Shown here in pieces: positions 37,003 to 48,800 of a stretch of DNA of 64,000 nt. The DNA comes from Rosellinia necatrix (taxonomy: Eukaryota; Ascomycota; Sordariomycetes; Xylariales; Xylariaceae). Each line of letters starts with the position of its first letter. Position 1 is the stretch's first letter. Made by a program: the position numbers and the translations under genes. The notes beneath the pieces were generated by a model. It saw only the letters and a list, made by a program, of their open reading frames with translations. It was not told where the DNA came from and searched no databases. The DNA lies in contig JAGYVD010000001.1 in the NCBI GenBank assembly GCA_021209875.1, forward strand, positions 1,922,001-1,986,000. The letters are read 5' to 3'.

Positions 37003-38286
37003 ATGGCCCCTCCCACAGAAACCGAGGAACAGACCCTTGTCCAGCAGGTCTTGGACCAGCTAGCCGGCTCTCCCTATGCCTGCTCGGCCCTGGCCAAGCT
37101 GAGCGGCGGCACAGCCAACTTCCTCTACCGAGGTGCCCTGAAAGAGCCGCCTTCGGACGGCGGCGACACCGGGACCGTCATCATCAAGGTCTCCACCGGC
37201 TTCGTCGCCATCAACAAGGACTTCCCCCTCGACGTCTCTCGCTGCGAATTCGAGAGGTCCATGCTCTCGGCGCTCGACGGCTTTCCCAAGACCATCTCAA
37301 CATCCGGCGGCCATGTCGTCGTCAAGGCACCCAAGATCTTCTCCTTTGATGAGAAGACGCACACCCAGGTTCTGCAGGACTTCGCTGACACGACCGATGT
37401 GACCACGATCCTCGAGTCGCCCTCCGTGAATGAAACGCTGCCCGGGTCGAGCCCGGCGTCCCTCGGGCTGTCGGTCGGCTCGTGGCTCCGCATGTTTCAC
37501 AACTGGGCGGCCGAACCCGCGCAGAGTGGCCTGGCGTCAAGGGTAGGCGCCAACGAGGGCATGCGCAAGCTCAAGTGTCTCATCACCTACGACAGCTTCA
37601 TCGAGATCCTCGGGCGACATCCCGAAGTCATCGAGGGTACCATGGACATCCTAAAAGAGGTCCAGGCCACCATGCAGAACGAGTTCACCGGTCCACAAAC
37701 CACTGAACAGGATGGAGGAGTGCACGGGCTCATCCACGGGGACTTCTGGGGCGGCAAGTAAGTATCGCCCGGTTTGGGTCTTGAGTACCTAGAAGAATGA
37801 GGTAAACAGAGGACTTGAGTTGCTGATCCAGGATTCTTCTTCTGCTATAGTATCCTGCTGCCAAGTGGTCCGTGGACCGAATCACAGGATCCTGCCAAGC
37901 CAACCGATCTCTTCGTCATAGACTGGGAGAACGTGCAGTTCGGCCACCGCGCCGTAGATGTAGGTGGTCTGCTGGCCGACCTCTACGAGCGAAACCACTT
38001 CAAGGGCGTCGAGGCGAGCATCCCCGCCATGAAGGGTTTCATCGAGGGCTACGGCCCGCTGAGCGAAGACCTCGCCTACCGGGTGGCCGTCCATGCCGGC
38101 GTGCACTTGATATGCTGGTACTACCGACGCGATCGGAATGCTCCCCTGCCTCACCCGCTGCCCAGGGTCTTGGCTGCCTTGACCATTGGCAGAGACTTGA
38201 TTGTCAAGGGCTGGGCCAAAGACAAGGCGTGGCTGCAGACGAGCACAATTGGGTCCATGTTCGCCGATGAGAATTTGTTGAAGTAA
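37003..38286 (+). CDS. APH/choline-kinase-like phosphotransferase
   Basis: Two exons: 37003-37757 and 37851-38286, with a 93-nt intron (GTAAGT...CTATAG). Product is 396 residues. The intron falls inside the catalytic loop and its removal rebuilds HGDFWGGN (residues 245-252), the Brenner-type motif of the aminoglycoside phosphotransferase/choline kinase fold with catalytic Asp and Mg-binding Asn. The DFG-equivalent is VIDWENVQFG (Asp276). An N-terminal nucleotide-binding lobe is visible: LSGGTANFLYRG loop, TVIIKVST with the lysine, CEFERSML with the glutamate. The substrate is not determined; fungal relatives act on small molecules or are uncharacterised, and methylthioribose-kinase-like annotations are common. 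The start is the first ATG after a GTCA repeat; upstream in-frame sequence has no ATG. It appears intact. Confidence 0.88.
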
Positions 38287-39485
38287 GACTTACATGCTTA
38301 CCCTATATTTCTATCATCTCCCGAGTACACTAGCCTGTATACAAATGTGCGGTTGGGGCCCGGCGAGTAGGTTAGTTAGCCTTTGGGTATAAGCTCGCCA
38401 GGCCGTCGGCGACCAAGGGAGCACGACGCTCATCATGAAACTGCTAGTACCCAGAGAGTCGTCTAGGTAAACACTACTCGGCTGTACATACGGGACGCCC
38501 CGCAGGCAATCCAGCAAGTCTGCTGTCGCATCACAGCCCGTCACATCCCAGACTGAATTCTTCCACTAGTTATATTATGAAGAAAATCTTGCCATTTAGG
38601 GGGCAGAGAGTTAGCGCAGAGAGGCCTGGAGTAGACAAGCCTAGACTGGACTGGGCACCTGTTGACTTCTGGTGTGTACCTAGGCTGACCGTGCATAGAT
38701 AGGTAAGTACCTAGGTAGGTAGTTAGGAGCAATCAGGGGACTAGATGTGCACGAGCCACATACACTTTTCGATACCAACCCCATCTTACCATAGGCACCT
38801 TTAGCACTGTCAGACACCTAGACTAGACGTTAATACTACTACTACTACTACTACTACCATAGGTACCCTTCAGACACCTAGATTAGACGTTAATACTGCT
38901 GCTACTACTACCATAGGCACCCATACACCTAGACTAGACGTTAATACTACTACTACTACCATAGGTACCATTTAGAAAGAAAAACAAAACACTCAATAAT
39001 TCATTTAGCGCCGAAAACCAAATGAGACTAGCTCGATCCCCTCAGATCGTCTTTCATCATCATCATGTCTCACTTTCACATCACTAGACTTATTACCAGC
39101 CACCGCTCCCTCGTGGGCAAGCAAAGTCGGCGCTTTCTGGGCCAGAGTAATTAGCACACGCACCGAATGATGGCCGGTCGGGGCCTTATGCCAAACACTC
39201 CAGCAGACTAAATATAAACATACACCTGCTCACTTACACCTGCCTGTCTCGCGAGCCGTGGCGCCAGGCAGGGGATGACACGCCAAGCCAATGCATACTT
39301 GAATACCACACCTCGTTAGTTTAGTAGAATCCTATCCCTCTATGCATCGGAGCTCTGTAGACCCCCAGAACAAACACTATCCCGAGTTGTTCGAGATGAT
39401 TCCCATGAACAAACGTGCTCCGCAGGATAATTAGTCGGTAATAAATGCCATAACTTCCGTTCATCAATCTCGAATTTCGATGTTT
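38287..39485. other. Intergenic region with a three-copy complex repeat
   Basis: About 1.2 kb between the phosphotransferase gene and the tRNA. It holds three consecutive copies of a roughly 60-70 bp unit (38788-38970) described separately. No exon is recognised. Confidence 0.5.
38788..38970. repeat. Three tandem copies of a complex repeat containing (CTA)n
   Basis: Each unit has CCATAGG(T/C)ACC, a short spacer, ACCTAGACTAGACGTTAATA and then a run of CTA triplets of differing length. A 25-bp stretch beginning CAGACACCTAGACTAG and ending in TTAATA at 38811-38835 recurs identically at 45717-45741. Confidence 0.9.
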
Positions 39486-39585
39486 GGCTCAGTGGTCTAG
39501 TGGTATGATTCCTGCTTCGGGTCGCGCCCTTCCATCGTTCACATGGGAATGCAGGAGGCCCCGGGTTCGAATCCCGGCTGAGCCC
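39486..39585 (+). tRNA. tRNA-Pro (anticodon CGG) with a 28-nt intron
   Basis: The acceptor stem pairs GGCTCAG with CTGAGCC, followed by discriminator C at 39585. The A box TGGTCTAGTGG and B box GGTTCGAATCC are perfect. The anticodon stem CCTGC/GCAGG encloses TTCGGGT, giving anticodon CGG at 39518-39520. An intron of 28 nt (39522-39549) sits at the canonical position one base after the anticodon. The T arm is CCGGG/CCCGG. The mature length is 72 nt without CCA. Confidence 0.95.
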
Positions 39586-40510
39586 ATGCGACATCCTTTT
39601 TTTTTATTTCCTTTTTAAGAGTCGACATCCCGAGTGGGAATGACGTTTGATGTTTTTCTCTTGCTCTCCCTCCCCTCTCCCTCCCTCTCTCTATTATTAT
39701 TACTAGGCCAACGTTGACTAGATACAACGATCAATTACACTGGATAGGTAGATATCCATCCACTGGCTTAGATAAACATTGTAGCTGAGTGATAGGAAAT
39801 CCAATGACGAAGTCTCCCGTTTTTGCTTTGCATCTTCGGCGAGAAATCGTACTGACTAGTTTTTACAACACGTTGAACTGGCGCTTTCATGGTGGGAATT
39901 GGTTGGAGTGCCGACGGGCATAATCTAGCAGAAGCCAAACTTTGTCCTACTTGACTTGATTGGGTCTATGGAGAAGAGAGACCCGGTGTTTCTTTACGAT
40001 GACTATGTGCTGTGCTGTGATAGATCATTAAATGGGTAGGGGTGGCAACAGCCCAACAAGCGCAATAACACATGGCCGAATCAGGAGAAGACGAAAAATG
40101 TGGTGGGAACAGTCTGGGGGGAGATGTTTGGAAATGGAATGGAAGGAATGATTATTTCATGGCTCACTGCTAGAACATGATTGGGTTTATTTAGGGCATA
40201 GCATGCGGCATAAGGAACCGCAGCCGTTATATAATGCAGGGCGAAGGCCTTTTGTGGGAGGCAACAACATGTTCTCTGCCCACCTAACATAGTACCTATT
40301 GTTACGCTTAGATAGGTAGTTTAAATATCTAAGATGTACTTTATTTATCATTCATTCAGCGGTCATTAATCATCGGCCACCGTGGAAAGAAAGAAAGCCA
40401 CTGCTTGGCCGCCTATCTCTGCAAGGACAGACGTGCCGAGCTTCCCGACGCCTAGCGCACTTGTAGCGCTGATTATTCTGTATGACGACGTTTCAATGCA
40501 CATTTGCTAT
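39586..40510. other. Region between tRNA-Pro and the F-box gene stop
   Basis: About 0.9 kb without a recognisable exon. It starts with the tRNA terminator and a TC-rich stretch (39655-39695) and should end with the 3' UTR of the minus-strand F-box gene. Confidence 0.5.
39597..39605 (+). terminator. RNA polymerase III terminator of tRNA-Pro
   Basis: A run of nine Ts starts 12 nt after the tRNA 3' end, as expected for Pol III termination. Confidence 0.85.
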
Positions 40511-42288
40511 CTAGTCATCATCCTCCTCAGAATCCAGGTCTCCTTCGTCGTCGTCCATATAATCTGCCTCCAAGTAGTTAGCGAGAGGGGGACGTTATGA
40601 ACAGGGATAAAAGAGGGTCGACAAACTGTCGTCGCCGGCGTCACTACCGCCACTGTTCCAGGATGGCACCATTTCATCGGTGATATCTTTGATCGCCTGA
40701 CTGAAAGCGCTCCCCGTCCACGTCTTCGAATGCTGGTTCCCCCCAAAGGTGACTTCGCCATGACGTGTAAGCCGGCCCCTAAGCGATTGCCTCATGTCGG
40801 ATAGCGTAAGTTCCTGAAGTTCGAGTTCGCCTTTAACCATACCATTGCACAAGCGGGCCCAGAGGTTCGCCTTCGTATGTACCGGGGGGAGGAGTGTTAT
40901 CTTGTGGAGGCTGATAGCTCGAAGGGTTGTTTTATACCTCTTATACAATGTAAGTAGCACATCTTCTGTCACAGATGCCATCCCTATATCTATGCGTTTT
41001 AAATCCCAGGACTGTGGCGTAGGCGGGAAATGCATTGGAAGAGATCCTGAAGCCTTGGCACGGGTGTTCATCAGTATTATGTCTAGTAACATTTCAGGGC
41101 AGGATTCTTACATTCGCCGATGCCAACGAGCTCATGGTGTTAGCTGCTGCGCCTGTGGGGTTCTGGCCTGCACCCGCCAGCCATGACAAAAACCTTTCGG
41201 TAGACTGCGGTGAGTATTTCTGGAAGTTTAGTCGTAGGTGTTGCAGAGCCGAGGCCTTTGCTAGAAATCTGGAGAGGCAATACCCAGACGCAAGGACTGA
41301 GCTGGTTCCGTCACCAGAATCGGCAGCACGAAAATAGCCCGTCTCTTCACCCAGATTATCTAGGAGTATGACATTGAACCTCTTTAGCGCTGATGAAATG
41401 CTGGCATCAAACCGGTCAGGTATTTTGAAAGACAAGTCTCGAAATGTGCAGGTGTGTAGAAGGACCTCCATCCGAGTGAGTTTAGGGTTCGAGCCGGAAA
41501 CTACATCGGTGAGCGTTAGTCCTGCCGTCACAAGACTTCTGAAAGCAGTATAGAACTGCCTATATCCCTAAGGAATCGACACCAGATTGAATGGAGAACG
41601 AAACGGCATGGGATCATGGGATAGACAACATTGTCGGCGGCGGAAAGGAGAGACACATACCTACGCCGTTTCCAACAGCTCGTAGGATTGTCAAGAAAAC
41701 ATAACTCGCATACTCCGGGCCACGTCTCAGCTTGGAAGGTGTCGGGTATGGGAGTTTCATTTTGTAGCCTGTTTCCTTTTCAAGCGTGACGGTACCGTAG
41801 CTGTTCCAGACGGTGTTGTCGCGATGCCGGTTTTTTGAGTGGAAATCCCGCATGCCAATTGTCTCGAGATTAGGCAGGTGCTTGACGGCATCGGACAGCA
41901 TCTCAACATCCAGACCGGTGGTGATGAATTCGGTGTGGCTGACAGACTCGGCATAGTACTGGTTATATTGCACCATCGTCCTGGAGGCAACCCCGAGTCT
42001 TACGGCAGACGTTGCATCGGCGTAGGCCGCGGTATTAGGGTGCTCTAAGTGGAGAATGAGATGTTCAATACTTGGGCCCAGCCGCGACTTAGAAATGTCG
42101 ACAAGAGCCTGGATGCTGAACTCGGTCAGAGAGAACTGCCTCTTGGTGAAGAATTCCTTGGCAAAGGCGCCAAACAACAGCACTTCCAGCTGCTTGCAGG
42201 CTCTTCGAAGATACCCATACTCGGGGGTAGTAAGGTGTGAGGTGATATGGAGAAGCACCTCGAGAGGGATGTCGAGGAGGTAGGCCAT
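40511..42288 (-). CDS. F-box-like protein with acidic C-terminus
   Basis: Probable substrate adaptor of an SCF ubiquitin ligase. Four exons: 42288-41665, 41567-41112, 41053-40648 and 40563-40511, with introns of 97 (GTAGGT...TTAG), 58 (GTAAGA...AAG) and 84 nt (GTAGTG...GCAG, branch CTAAC). The spliced frame is 513 codons (512 residues). The N-terminus MAYLLDIPLEVLLHITSHL with GYLRRACKQLEVLLF is a typical fungal F-box (residues about 4-45). The remainder has short Leu-rich segments (SIEHLILHLE, ALQHLRLNFQKYS, LQELTLSDMR) like irregular leucine-rich repeats. The last exon supplies an acidic tail (DYMDDDEGDLDSEEDDD). Substrates are unknown. Exon 1 and the main parts of exons 2 and 3 are clear; the exact borders and the short last exon are inferred from splice signals and frame. 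Confidence 0.8.
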
Positions 42289-43402
42289 TGTGGATGGGAG
42301 GCTGGGGGCTGAGGAAGAGATTGGACGGGATAGCGGCGTGAAGATTGCCAGCCTTAGGTAGTTGGTGTACTTTATAGCCTTTTTTTTTTGTTCTTGTTTA
42401 TTTATTTATTTATTCATTTTTTTCTTGTGGTACGTGAGTGCGACTGATAATTCGGTCTCTCGGGGTCTTGGTCCTAGGCAGGGAAGGATATTTGCTCTGT
42501 TAGGTGTAGGCAGCCATCCCCTCGATTGTGAGAGATCATGTTTGTGTCTGCTATCTGCTCCGTGGGCAGTTAGTAGGTAGGGAGACGTAGGCAGCTCTAC
42601 GGATCTACACATACAACTTAGCTGCCATCCTAGATACAAACCTTGTATAGCTAGCTAGCAGGTACCTACCTACCTACCTGCCTGCCTGCCTGCCTACCTA
42701 CTGCCTACCTTTACCCTAGGTAGGTTAGACATTTGGCACTAGAAGGACGTGTGGCTCGAGCCATGTGGCTAGGTCGGTGTAGAGGGCCAGGTAGGTTAGG
42801 TACTTAGGTACCTGACAGTGCTAGCGGCAGTGTTCACCTAGGTGCCTAGGTATGTAGGTGTCTATGTTATCATACCTGTGAGTATATCCCTTGGGTAGGT
42901 ACCTACACGTACCTAAGTAAGTATCTATCTACCCTTGGTGTAACGGTACCTAACCTAGTAGTAGTCCTAACCTACTAGGTGGGTAGCAAGGTCGGTGCTT
43001 TTAGACGAACCCTGGATGCAGGTACGATTATGGTTACCTAAGTATGCAGCCCGAGTGAGCTTGGTAATGAGGTGCATATGGACGATTCCTGGTACAATTT
43101 ATTGCATGGTATGGGATATTGACATTCAAGCGTTTTATACCTTATAAGTAGTTTTGTCCAGCCCCGTTGCTCAATGCACACGCCATAAGACAGACATTCA
43201 CCGGAGAGCGAGGGCCTGTCAGTGGCCATAGGCCGGCTGCTGTATCCTGTGTAAACCACCCAGGTACTAGGTAGGTATCTAAAAGCAAATGGTATCTATC
43301 AATTGTGATTGTTCCGCCTGGAGACTCCTTACATGCAGTTTGTACAAGTTATTTATACAGCAACAATACCAACCATTACAGCTTAGCCGAGTTGAGCCAG
43401 AT
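42289..43402. other. Intergenic region rich in GGTA/TACC palindromic tracts
   Basis: About 1.1 kb between the F-box start and the TRM1 stop, both minus strand. From 42655 to 43000 it is almost entirely TACCTA, TGCCTGCC and GGTAGGTA words. It should hold the F-box promoter and the TRM1 3' UTR. No exon seen. Confidence 0.55.
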
Positions 43403-45535
43403 TCAGTGCCCCTTGGCTCTCGACTGAGGGCCCCAATTTTCCGTGGGATTATTCTGATATCGGATCAGCCCTGGCTTGGATTTGTCGCGACCCAGGCGTT
43501 GGTCAAAGATAACTTCGAGCTCGTCGACATCGTCGTCTTTCATCTCGGCACCGCCCAACTTTAGAAGCTTGTAGGCAGGACTATTCTCCCCAATCTTCTC
43601 GATCTTTACAGGATGCTTCTGTCGTGCCCACTCTCTCATGACATGCCATACCACGGACCACGGTGCATTCGTCCTCATACTCCCTCCTTTACAATGGCTT
43701 CGCGTAGTCTCGTAGCCCAAATGGCGGAGAGCGCCTCTGAGGCTATCTTCATCAGGACAGACACAATGTATAGCGCCCGCGAGGTTGGTGGGATGAAAGT
43801 AGAATGGGTACGGCTCTAGAGCCGCGAATTCATCCTCCTTGGTTTCTGGGGAGGCATCATCGGGTGGCGGGAGCAATTCTTCAAGTGCAGTTTGCAGTAC
43901 ACCCTCTATCCGTGGCTTTGTGCCATAAATATCATCCGAGGCGTTGGGCAGCCCGTCTAGGATCTTTTTGATGAAGTCCGGGGAATGCAGGGGTCCGGCG
44001 TACATGGGGCCAGCAAGATGCATTTTGGAGTCGCAATGCGTGCATTTCTGGTTGGCTGTCGGGGCCAAGGCACAGCCATGTTTATAGAATGTGCCCTTGC
44101 CGGATTTATTTGTGGTTTTCTTGTTGCGAGCTAAAAGCTGGGTTTCCCAAGCGCCGCAGCCTTGGTCACAATTATATACTACCATTGTCTTCCCCGCAAG
44201 AAACTTGACCTGGGCTGGAGATTTCCTGATCTTAACGAAGATACGGACGTAGTAATCAATCGATAGGCTGAGAAGAGGTTCGATCGCCAGGCCATACCTC
44301 GCGGCAGAGGCGGCAATAGCATGCAAAATCAAGCGCAGCCCAACTTCATGAGAATAAAAGCCCTTGATAGGCACACCACCATAGAGGGAAAATGCCTTCT
44401 CGGGATAACCATTAGAAGCCCACACACCCGAGTCGGTGCAGGTTACGCATAGCAGCCCACCGTCATCGCGGACCGCATTGACTGCAGCGTCCAGAAACGG
44501 GGCTGCCGTTCCATAGGGATCGAGATCAATGACATTGTATCTCTTCCCTTTGGATTTGGCTCTTTTCGCATGTTTCCCTTTATCATGGTTGTGGGTAGCC
44601 TCCTCGGCTAGCATAGAATACATATGAGCGCGGGCGTCGCCTAACGTAGCAGTGACCTTCGACTCGATGCCGTTATGCTTGGCGTTGCGGCGAATGGCCT
44701 CAACAGCGGAAGGAGTAAGGTCATTGGCAGTAACGGAGGTAACAAAGGGAAGCTCCCGAGCGTATCGCAGGGCCCTAAGGCCAGTCGCAGAGAGAGCGTC
44801 AAGAATAGTAAAGGTGGGGATATTGGGGGCATCACGTTGAGCCAGATCCTCTAGTTTAGACTCGGGTTCTTTGCTAGTCCCGAGCATTGGCTGGCCAGTA
44901 GCAGCGCCAGGCACCCCCATGCCCTGATCCGGCCTCCCGGTGTCCCCGCCGGCATCGGGCATATGAACATCGTCTTCGATCCGGGATACATCGGGAGCCT
45001 GTGCGATGTGGGCTGTGTTTTTGTTGGTAGTGCTAGGTTCGGCGGCATTGGCAGGCTGCTCCTGTTGCTTTTTAGAGCCCGGCCCATCGACGTCGGACCT
45101 GTCGCGTTTCCTCTTTGCGATATGCTTCGCATTGGCAGAGCGTGGCTTGGATAAGAGACTCTCCCCGTAGGCCTTGATGGCAAGGACAGTCAAGTCTCGG
45201 TTGAACTGCTGGATGGGGTTGTAAAAGACCTGCTGCTGTTCCTCCACGCTCGCAGCCTTTCCAGAGGAATCGGTTTTTGAGAAGGGGACGAGGATGCAGC
45301 CCAGGCCCTCCTTGATCTCGATGTATTCCTGGCCGTCGTGGAGAAAGACCTGGACATGCGAGGCTGTGTTTGTGCGCATGCTTGCGTTCGTGTTCGTGTT
45401 TATGGTCGAGGCCGACCGATTCGGGGGAGTTGTTGCCATGTTGCGCATGGCTCGACAAGGGGATTTCTTGATGAAAATGTGGCTCACATGCCTGGTCGAA
45501 AATCGGAGGCTTGTGTACGGTAGAGCACATAACAT
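43403..45535 (-). CDS. TRM1: Trm1, tRNA (guanine26-N2)-dimethyltransferase
   Basis: S-adenosylmethionine-dependent enzyme that makes N2,N2-dimethylguanosine at position 26 of cytosolic and mitochondrial tRNAs. Single exon, 710 residues. A substrate-binding opening (GQEYIEIKEGLGCILVPF, VFYNPIQQFNRDL) is at about 68-115. A basic cluster AKRKRDR (140-146) could be a nuclear signal. The SAM-binding site is ILDALSATGLRALRYA (244-259), ANDLTPSAVEAIRRN and the catalytic-region DLDPYGT (337-343). A Cys-rich zinc site follows (CDQGCG ... CTHCDSKM) before the C-terminal domain ending in HLGYETTRSHCKGGS and the family TNAPW motif. Residues 150-235 are a disordered insertion. The first 32 residues (MLCALPYTSLRFSTRHVSH...) are basic, hydroxylated and free of acids, like a mitochondrial presequence. 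Methionines at 30 and 33 could start a shorter form. Confidence 0.95.
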   Translation of the reverse strand: MLCALPYTSLRFSTRHVSHIFIKKSPCRAMRNMATTPPNRSASTINTNTNASMRTNTASHVQVFLHDGQEYIEIKEGLGCILVPFSKTDSSGKAASVEEQQQVFYNPIQQFNRDLTVLAIKAYGESLLSKPRSANAKHIAKRKRDRSDVDGPGSKKQQEQPANAAEPSTTNKNTAHIAQAPDVSRIEDDVHMPDAGGDTGRPDQGMGVPGAATGQPMLGTSKEPESKLEDLAQRDAPNIPTFTILDALSATGLRALRYARELPFVTSVTANDLTPSAVEAIRRNAKHNGIESKVTATLGDARAHMYSMLAEEATHNHDKGKHAKRAKSKGKRYNVIDLDPYGTAAPFLDAAVNAVRDDGGLLCVTCTDSGVWASNGYPEKAFSLYGGVPIKGFYSHEVGLRLILHAIAASAARYGLAIEPLLSLSIDYYVRIFVKIRKSPAQVKFLAGKTMVVYNCDQGCGAWETQLLARNKKTTNKSGKGTFYKHGCALAPTANQKCTHCDSKMHLAGPMYAGPLHSPDFIKKILDGLPNASDDIYGTKPRIEGVLQTALEELLPPPDDASPETKEDEFAALEPYPFYFHPTNLAGAIHCVCPDEDSLRGALRHLGYETTRSHCKGGSMRTNAPWSVVWHVMREWARQKHPVKIEKIGENSPAYKLLKLGGAEMKDDDVDELEVIFDQRLGRDKSKPGLIRYQNNPTENWGPQSRAKGH

Positions 45536-45839
45536 TCACGACTTGTGGTAAAGGCGATTTCCCGGAGGGAGATGGTACATGGAGCGAACTGGTGAGACGT
45601 TAAGCCCTTTTCATTTTTTTTTTTTTTTCCCTCTCTCTTTGCTGCAGAACCTCTGGGCTACCCTGACGCCCCACCATATTAGCTACTGTTCTACCTACCT
45701 TAGGTATGTACCCCGTCAGACACCTAGACTAGACGTTAATATTACTACTACTTAGGTATGTACCCCGCTATTGGCCCCCGCTACTGTACCTAGGTACCTA
45801 GGTAGTTATTACTTATTACAGTAGGTAGAGGTACCTTCA
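45536..45839. other. TRM1 upstream region with a dispersed repeat copy
   Basis: Contains a T-rich run (45615-45630), a copy of the ACCTAGACTAGACGTTAATA element with (CTA)n at 45717-45752, and GGTA/TACC tracts. It should include the TRM1 promoter. No exon seen. Confidence 0.5.
45717..45752. repeat. Dispersed copy of the 38.8-kb complex repeat
   Basis: The 25-bp core found at 38811-38835 recurs here without a mismatch and is again followed by CTA-type triplets (ATTACTACTACT). It lies just upstream of TRM1. Confidence 0.9.
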
Positions 45840-48800
45840 ACGTTCCAGCAGCTGTCAAGCAGTCTTGGTAAGAATATATTGAACCACCTTCTGTGTACTG
45901 GCGTGGGTACCACAGCAAGTAATTATTAATATTTCTGGTTTTATAATGGACATACCATGGTTTGCTGTTTTGATCCTGTGTAGGCAGGTTTACTGTAACC
46001 ACTTTTCTACAGCTTGTTGTCAAAAAGGGGAATAAAGAATCTGACAATCCCCCCAACTCGTAAACAGTTGCTCCTTCTCTATTAAGTCACATACTTGCCA
46101 CAAATATAATGGTTCAAGATGCTAATATGCCGTCAATTGTGGTTTGGATAATAGGGTTTTTTTTTTTAATGGCATGTAATTGTTATTTAAACAAACAGAG
46201 TGGCTTGAGCCAGCAAGACATTCCAAGTGGTTATTCTGGGGCTAATACACACAAGTACCACATATTGCAGTGTATGTACTCTTCACTGCATATAATTAAG
46301 AAGTATAGGAAGTAGACAAATAAAAATATCGCTGTTACTCTAACTCAGCGACCGCCTACTGGCTGGAATGTTGCTTCTAAGAGTAATGCTTGCATATTCT
46401 AACAATTATGCCGCTATTCATTTAAGGGAATCAGGATGAGTAAATAGACACAGGGGATCTTTCTGGACAGTATGGTAATAAATTAGAGTTATACTTATTC
46501 CTAGTTAGTAGGCATTATCTCAACATGGCTTACATGCTGGAATAAATATTGTGATTATAAACAATAATACTCCACACGAGCCTGTTGGCATCACGTAATT
46601 AATTTTACAATCACTGTGGTTGTTTTAATGGTTTTAGATGAAAGAGAATGTTTTGAAGCAGTGTTGTTTGCTTGTGCAGATGTCACGAGGGGGTTTGGGC
46701 AGAACACAAGATACTAATATATGAGAGGGAAGAAAAACATAATCCTAAGTACCTACAGAGAAAAGCAAGTGATTATAACAGTTTAATGATTTAAATTTTA
46801 TAAGGGGTTTTGATTATTATATATTAGCATAAAATTCAGTTTTCATATAATACCAGAACATAGATATATAAAAGCAATGCCAGCTGACATCATATTAAAA
46901 ACAGTGTTAATGCCAGTGCATATAGCTAACCTATGGTAACAGCTTTTTGTTTATAATAAAATTTGCTGCTTCGATATAAAGAGTGGCTGAGATTTACTTG
47001 GTGATCTTGAAGAATTTTCTGGCTTTTTTTGCTAGTTATTCAATTAATAATAGACATAATACAAACAACAATTATATTGCCTGTGAAATTTATAGATGTG
47101 CTCTGAACGTTGTATATTATCAATTTTAATATATATTGGCATATGATCATTAACCTATGAACAAAAGCAAAAAACCTATGGTTGGAGACTTGATTTCTTT
47201 ACTAAATAAAAGCTGCAACTCACCCCATATGGACTGGGCACAGTAGAAGAATATGGCAAAGCAATGGGCTATAGTTATGTGTATATTTTATGAAAATTGG
47301 CGACATGTTTAAACTCTTCAGGACAATCTTCATTCCGGAAACATCTGATATGGAAATAAGCTGGATCTGAAGGACCATTGACCATGACGAAACCTATATT
47401 TGGCAAAATTATTAGCGATTGGTCGCCACAGCATTGAGTCGTTGTTGTCAGAATTATCTCGCCAGGGCTAAGCGGAGTCACCTCAACAGGACTCGCCCGC
47501 AAGGGCCACGTCGGGGAAAGCGAGCGGAGTTGTCTAGAATGGCGCTTCCAGGACTGTGACTCTGCACAGTATGGTAGTTTATCCTCACCGCCAATGCTCC
47601 GACCGATATGGTGACGCGTTTACAATGCAACAGAGGAGCGGCTTACTCCTTAAGACTATCACTGAATATCGATAGCGAGAATAGGCCGGCTTACAATGAG
47701 CGAATTAGATAGCTTACTTGAACATCACTGGTTTAATATGTAGTGTAGTATAGTAACAAATCCATGCTTGTTTTGGTTTCCTAGTACAGGTGACAGTTAT
47801 TTTTTCTGGTGTCTAATTATGCCGAGGCCATGGTATGTATTAGTTCAACCACAATATTAATGCAGCACTTAGCAATATACTAGGCCCAGACATTGATAGG
47901 ATGTGATTGGCCATAGCACTTTGCCCATGATGCAGTCTGAGGTCGAAGATTAAACCTGTTTAGTTTTATCGTGCGAGAATTTGTCTAGGAAATCACTTCT
48001 TACTATATGTTTATTATCAGCTCCTCACTTGTAACCTACACTGTCAGTCTTCAATCTCAGTCCCTCTTAATTCTTTCACATAATATTTAAGCTAACTATG
48101 ATAAAGCTCACAGCTTCGACCATACCACCCGAATATCTTTGTGTGAAGACTGGCTGGCAGCAGCTATCAAATGTAATAGTATGAGGCTGAGAAAGCCCTG
48201 TTCGTATGTACGCAGTAGTATAGACATTTCCACACCGTATCAACGAGGCCACACATAATTCAATAAGTTTTATTTGCCTGCCAATGAGTCGCGCTCGTCT
48301 GTCGTTTGGAATATTGATTTTTCCATATAATGGCGTTATAGCGGTGCCCAAAAGGACTGTAGTGCAGTAGAGATTTGTAAGTTTGGGTGCGCTCCTCAGC
48401 AATATAAAAGCTTGCATGGAGTTACAATGACCCATCCTTATGCGTACAGGCCGCATATAAATGCTGGAAAGATATGTTACAGACTTCTTCGACCTCCCCT
48501 TGGGTGGCTGCGGTGCTATAACTGGCCACATGTACAACCGTTGGATCATACCCTAGGTCCCTCAAAAGCTAGAAACTAGGTGACCGCACTATCAAGCCCT
48601 AAGTAGCCAATAATCATGTCTGACTGGAACGGGTTTCTCTTTTCGCTCTGCAGTCGCACTACTTCCCAAAACAAACCTATTGATACACCCCTAAAAGCGT
48701 TGCAGATAAAATGGCATGACATGAACTCTACAGGTGAATCTGTTGATGTCACCAAGGAATCATGATTGCCCTGGACCGGGAGTTGGAATGATGTCTAGAG

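Noticed and set aside
38788..38970. Possible CRISPR-like array
   Set aside because: Units contain variable CTA runs and near-identical spacers in a eukaryotic genome; this is a tandem repeat.
48076..48549. 157-codon minus-strand frame inside the second AT-rich island
   Set aside because: No domain, no similarity I know, and located in degenerate AT-rich DNA; possibly a remnant but not supportable as a gene.
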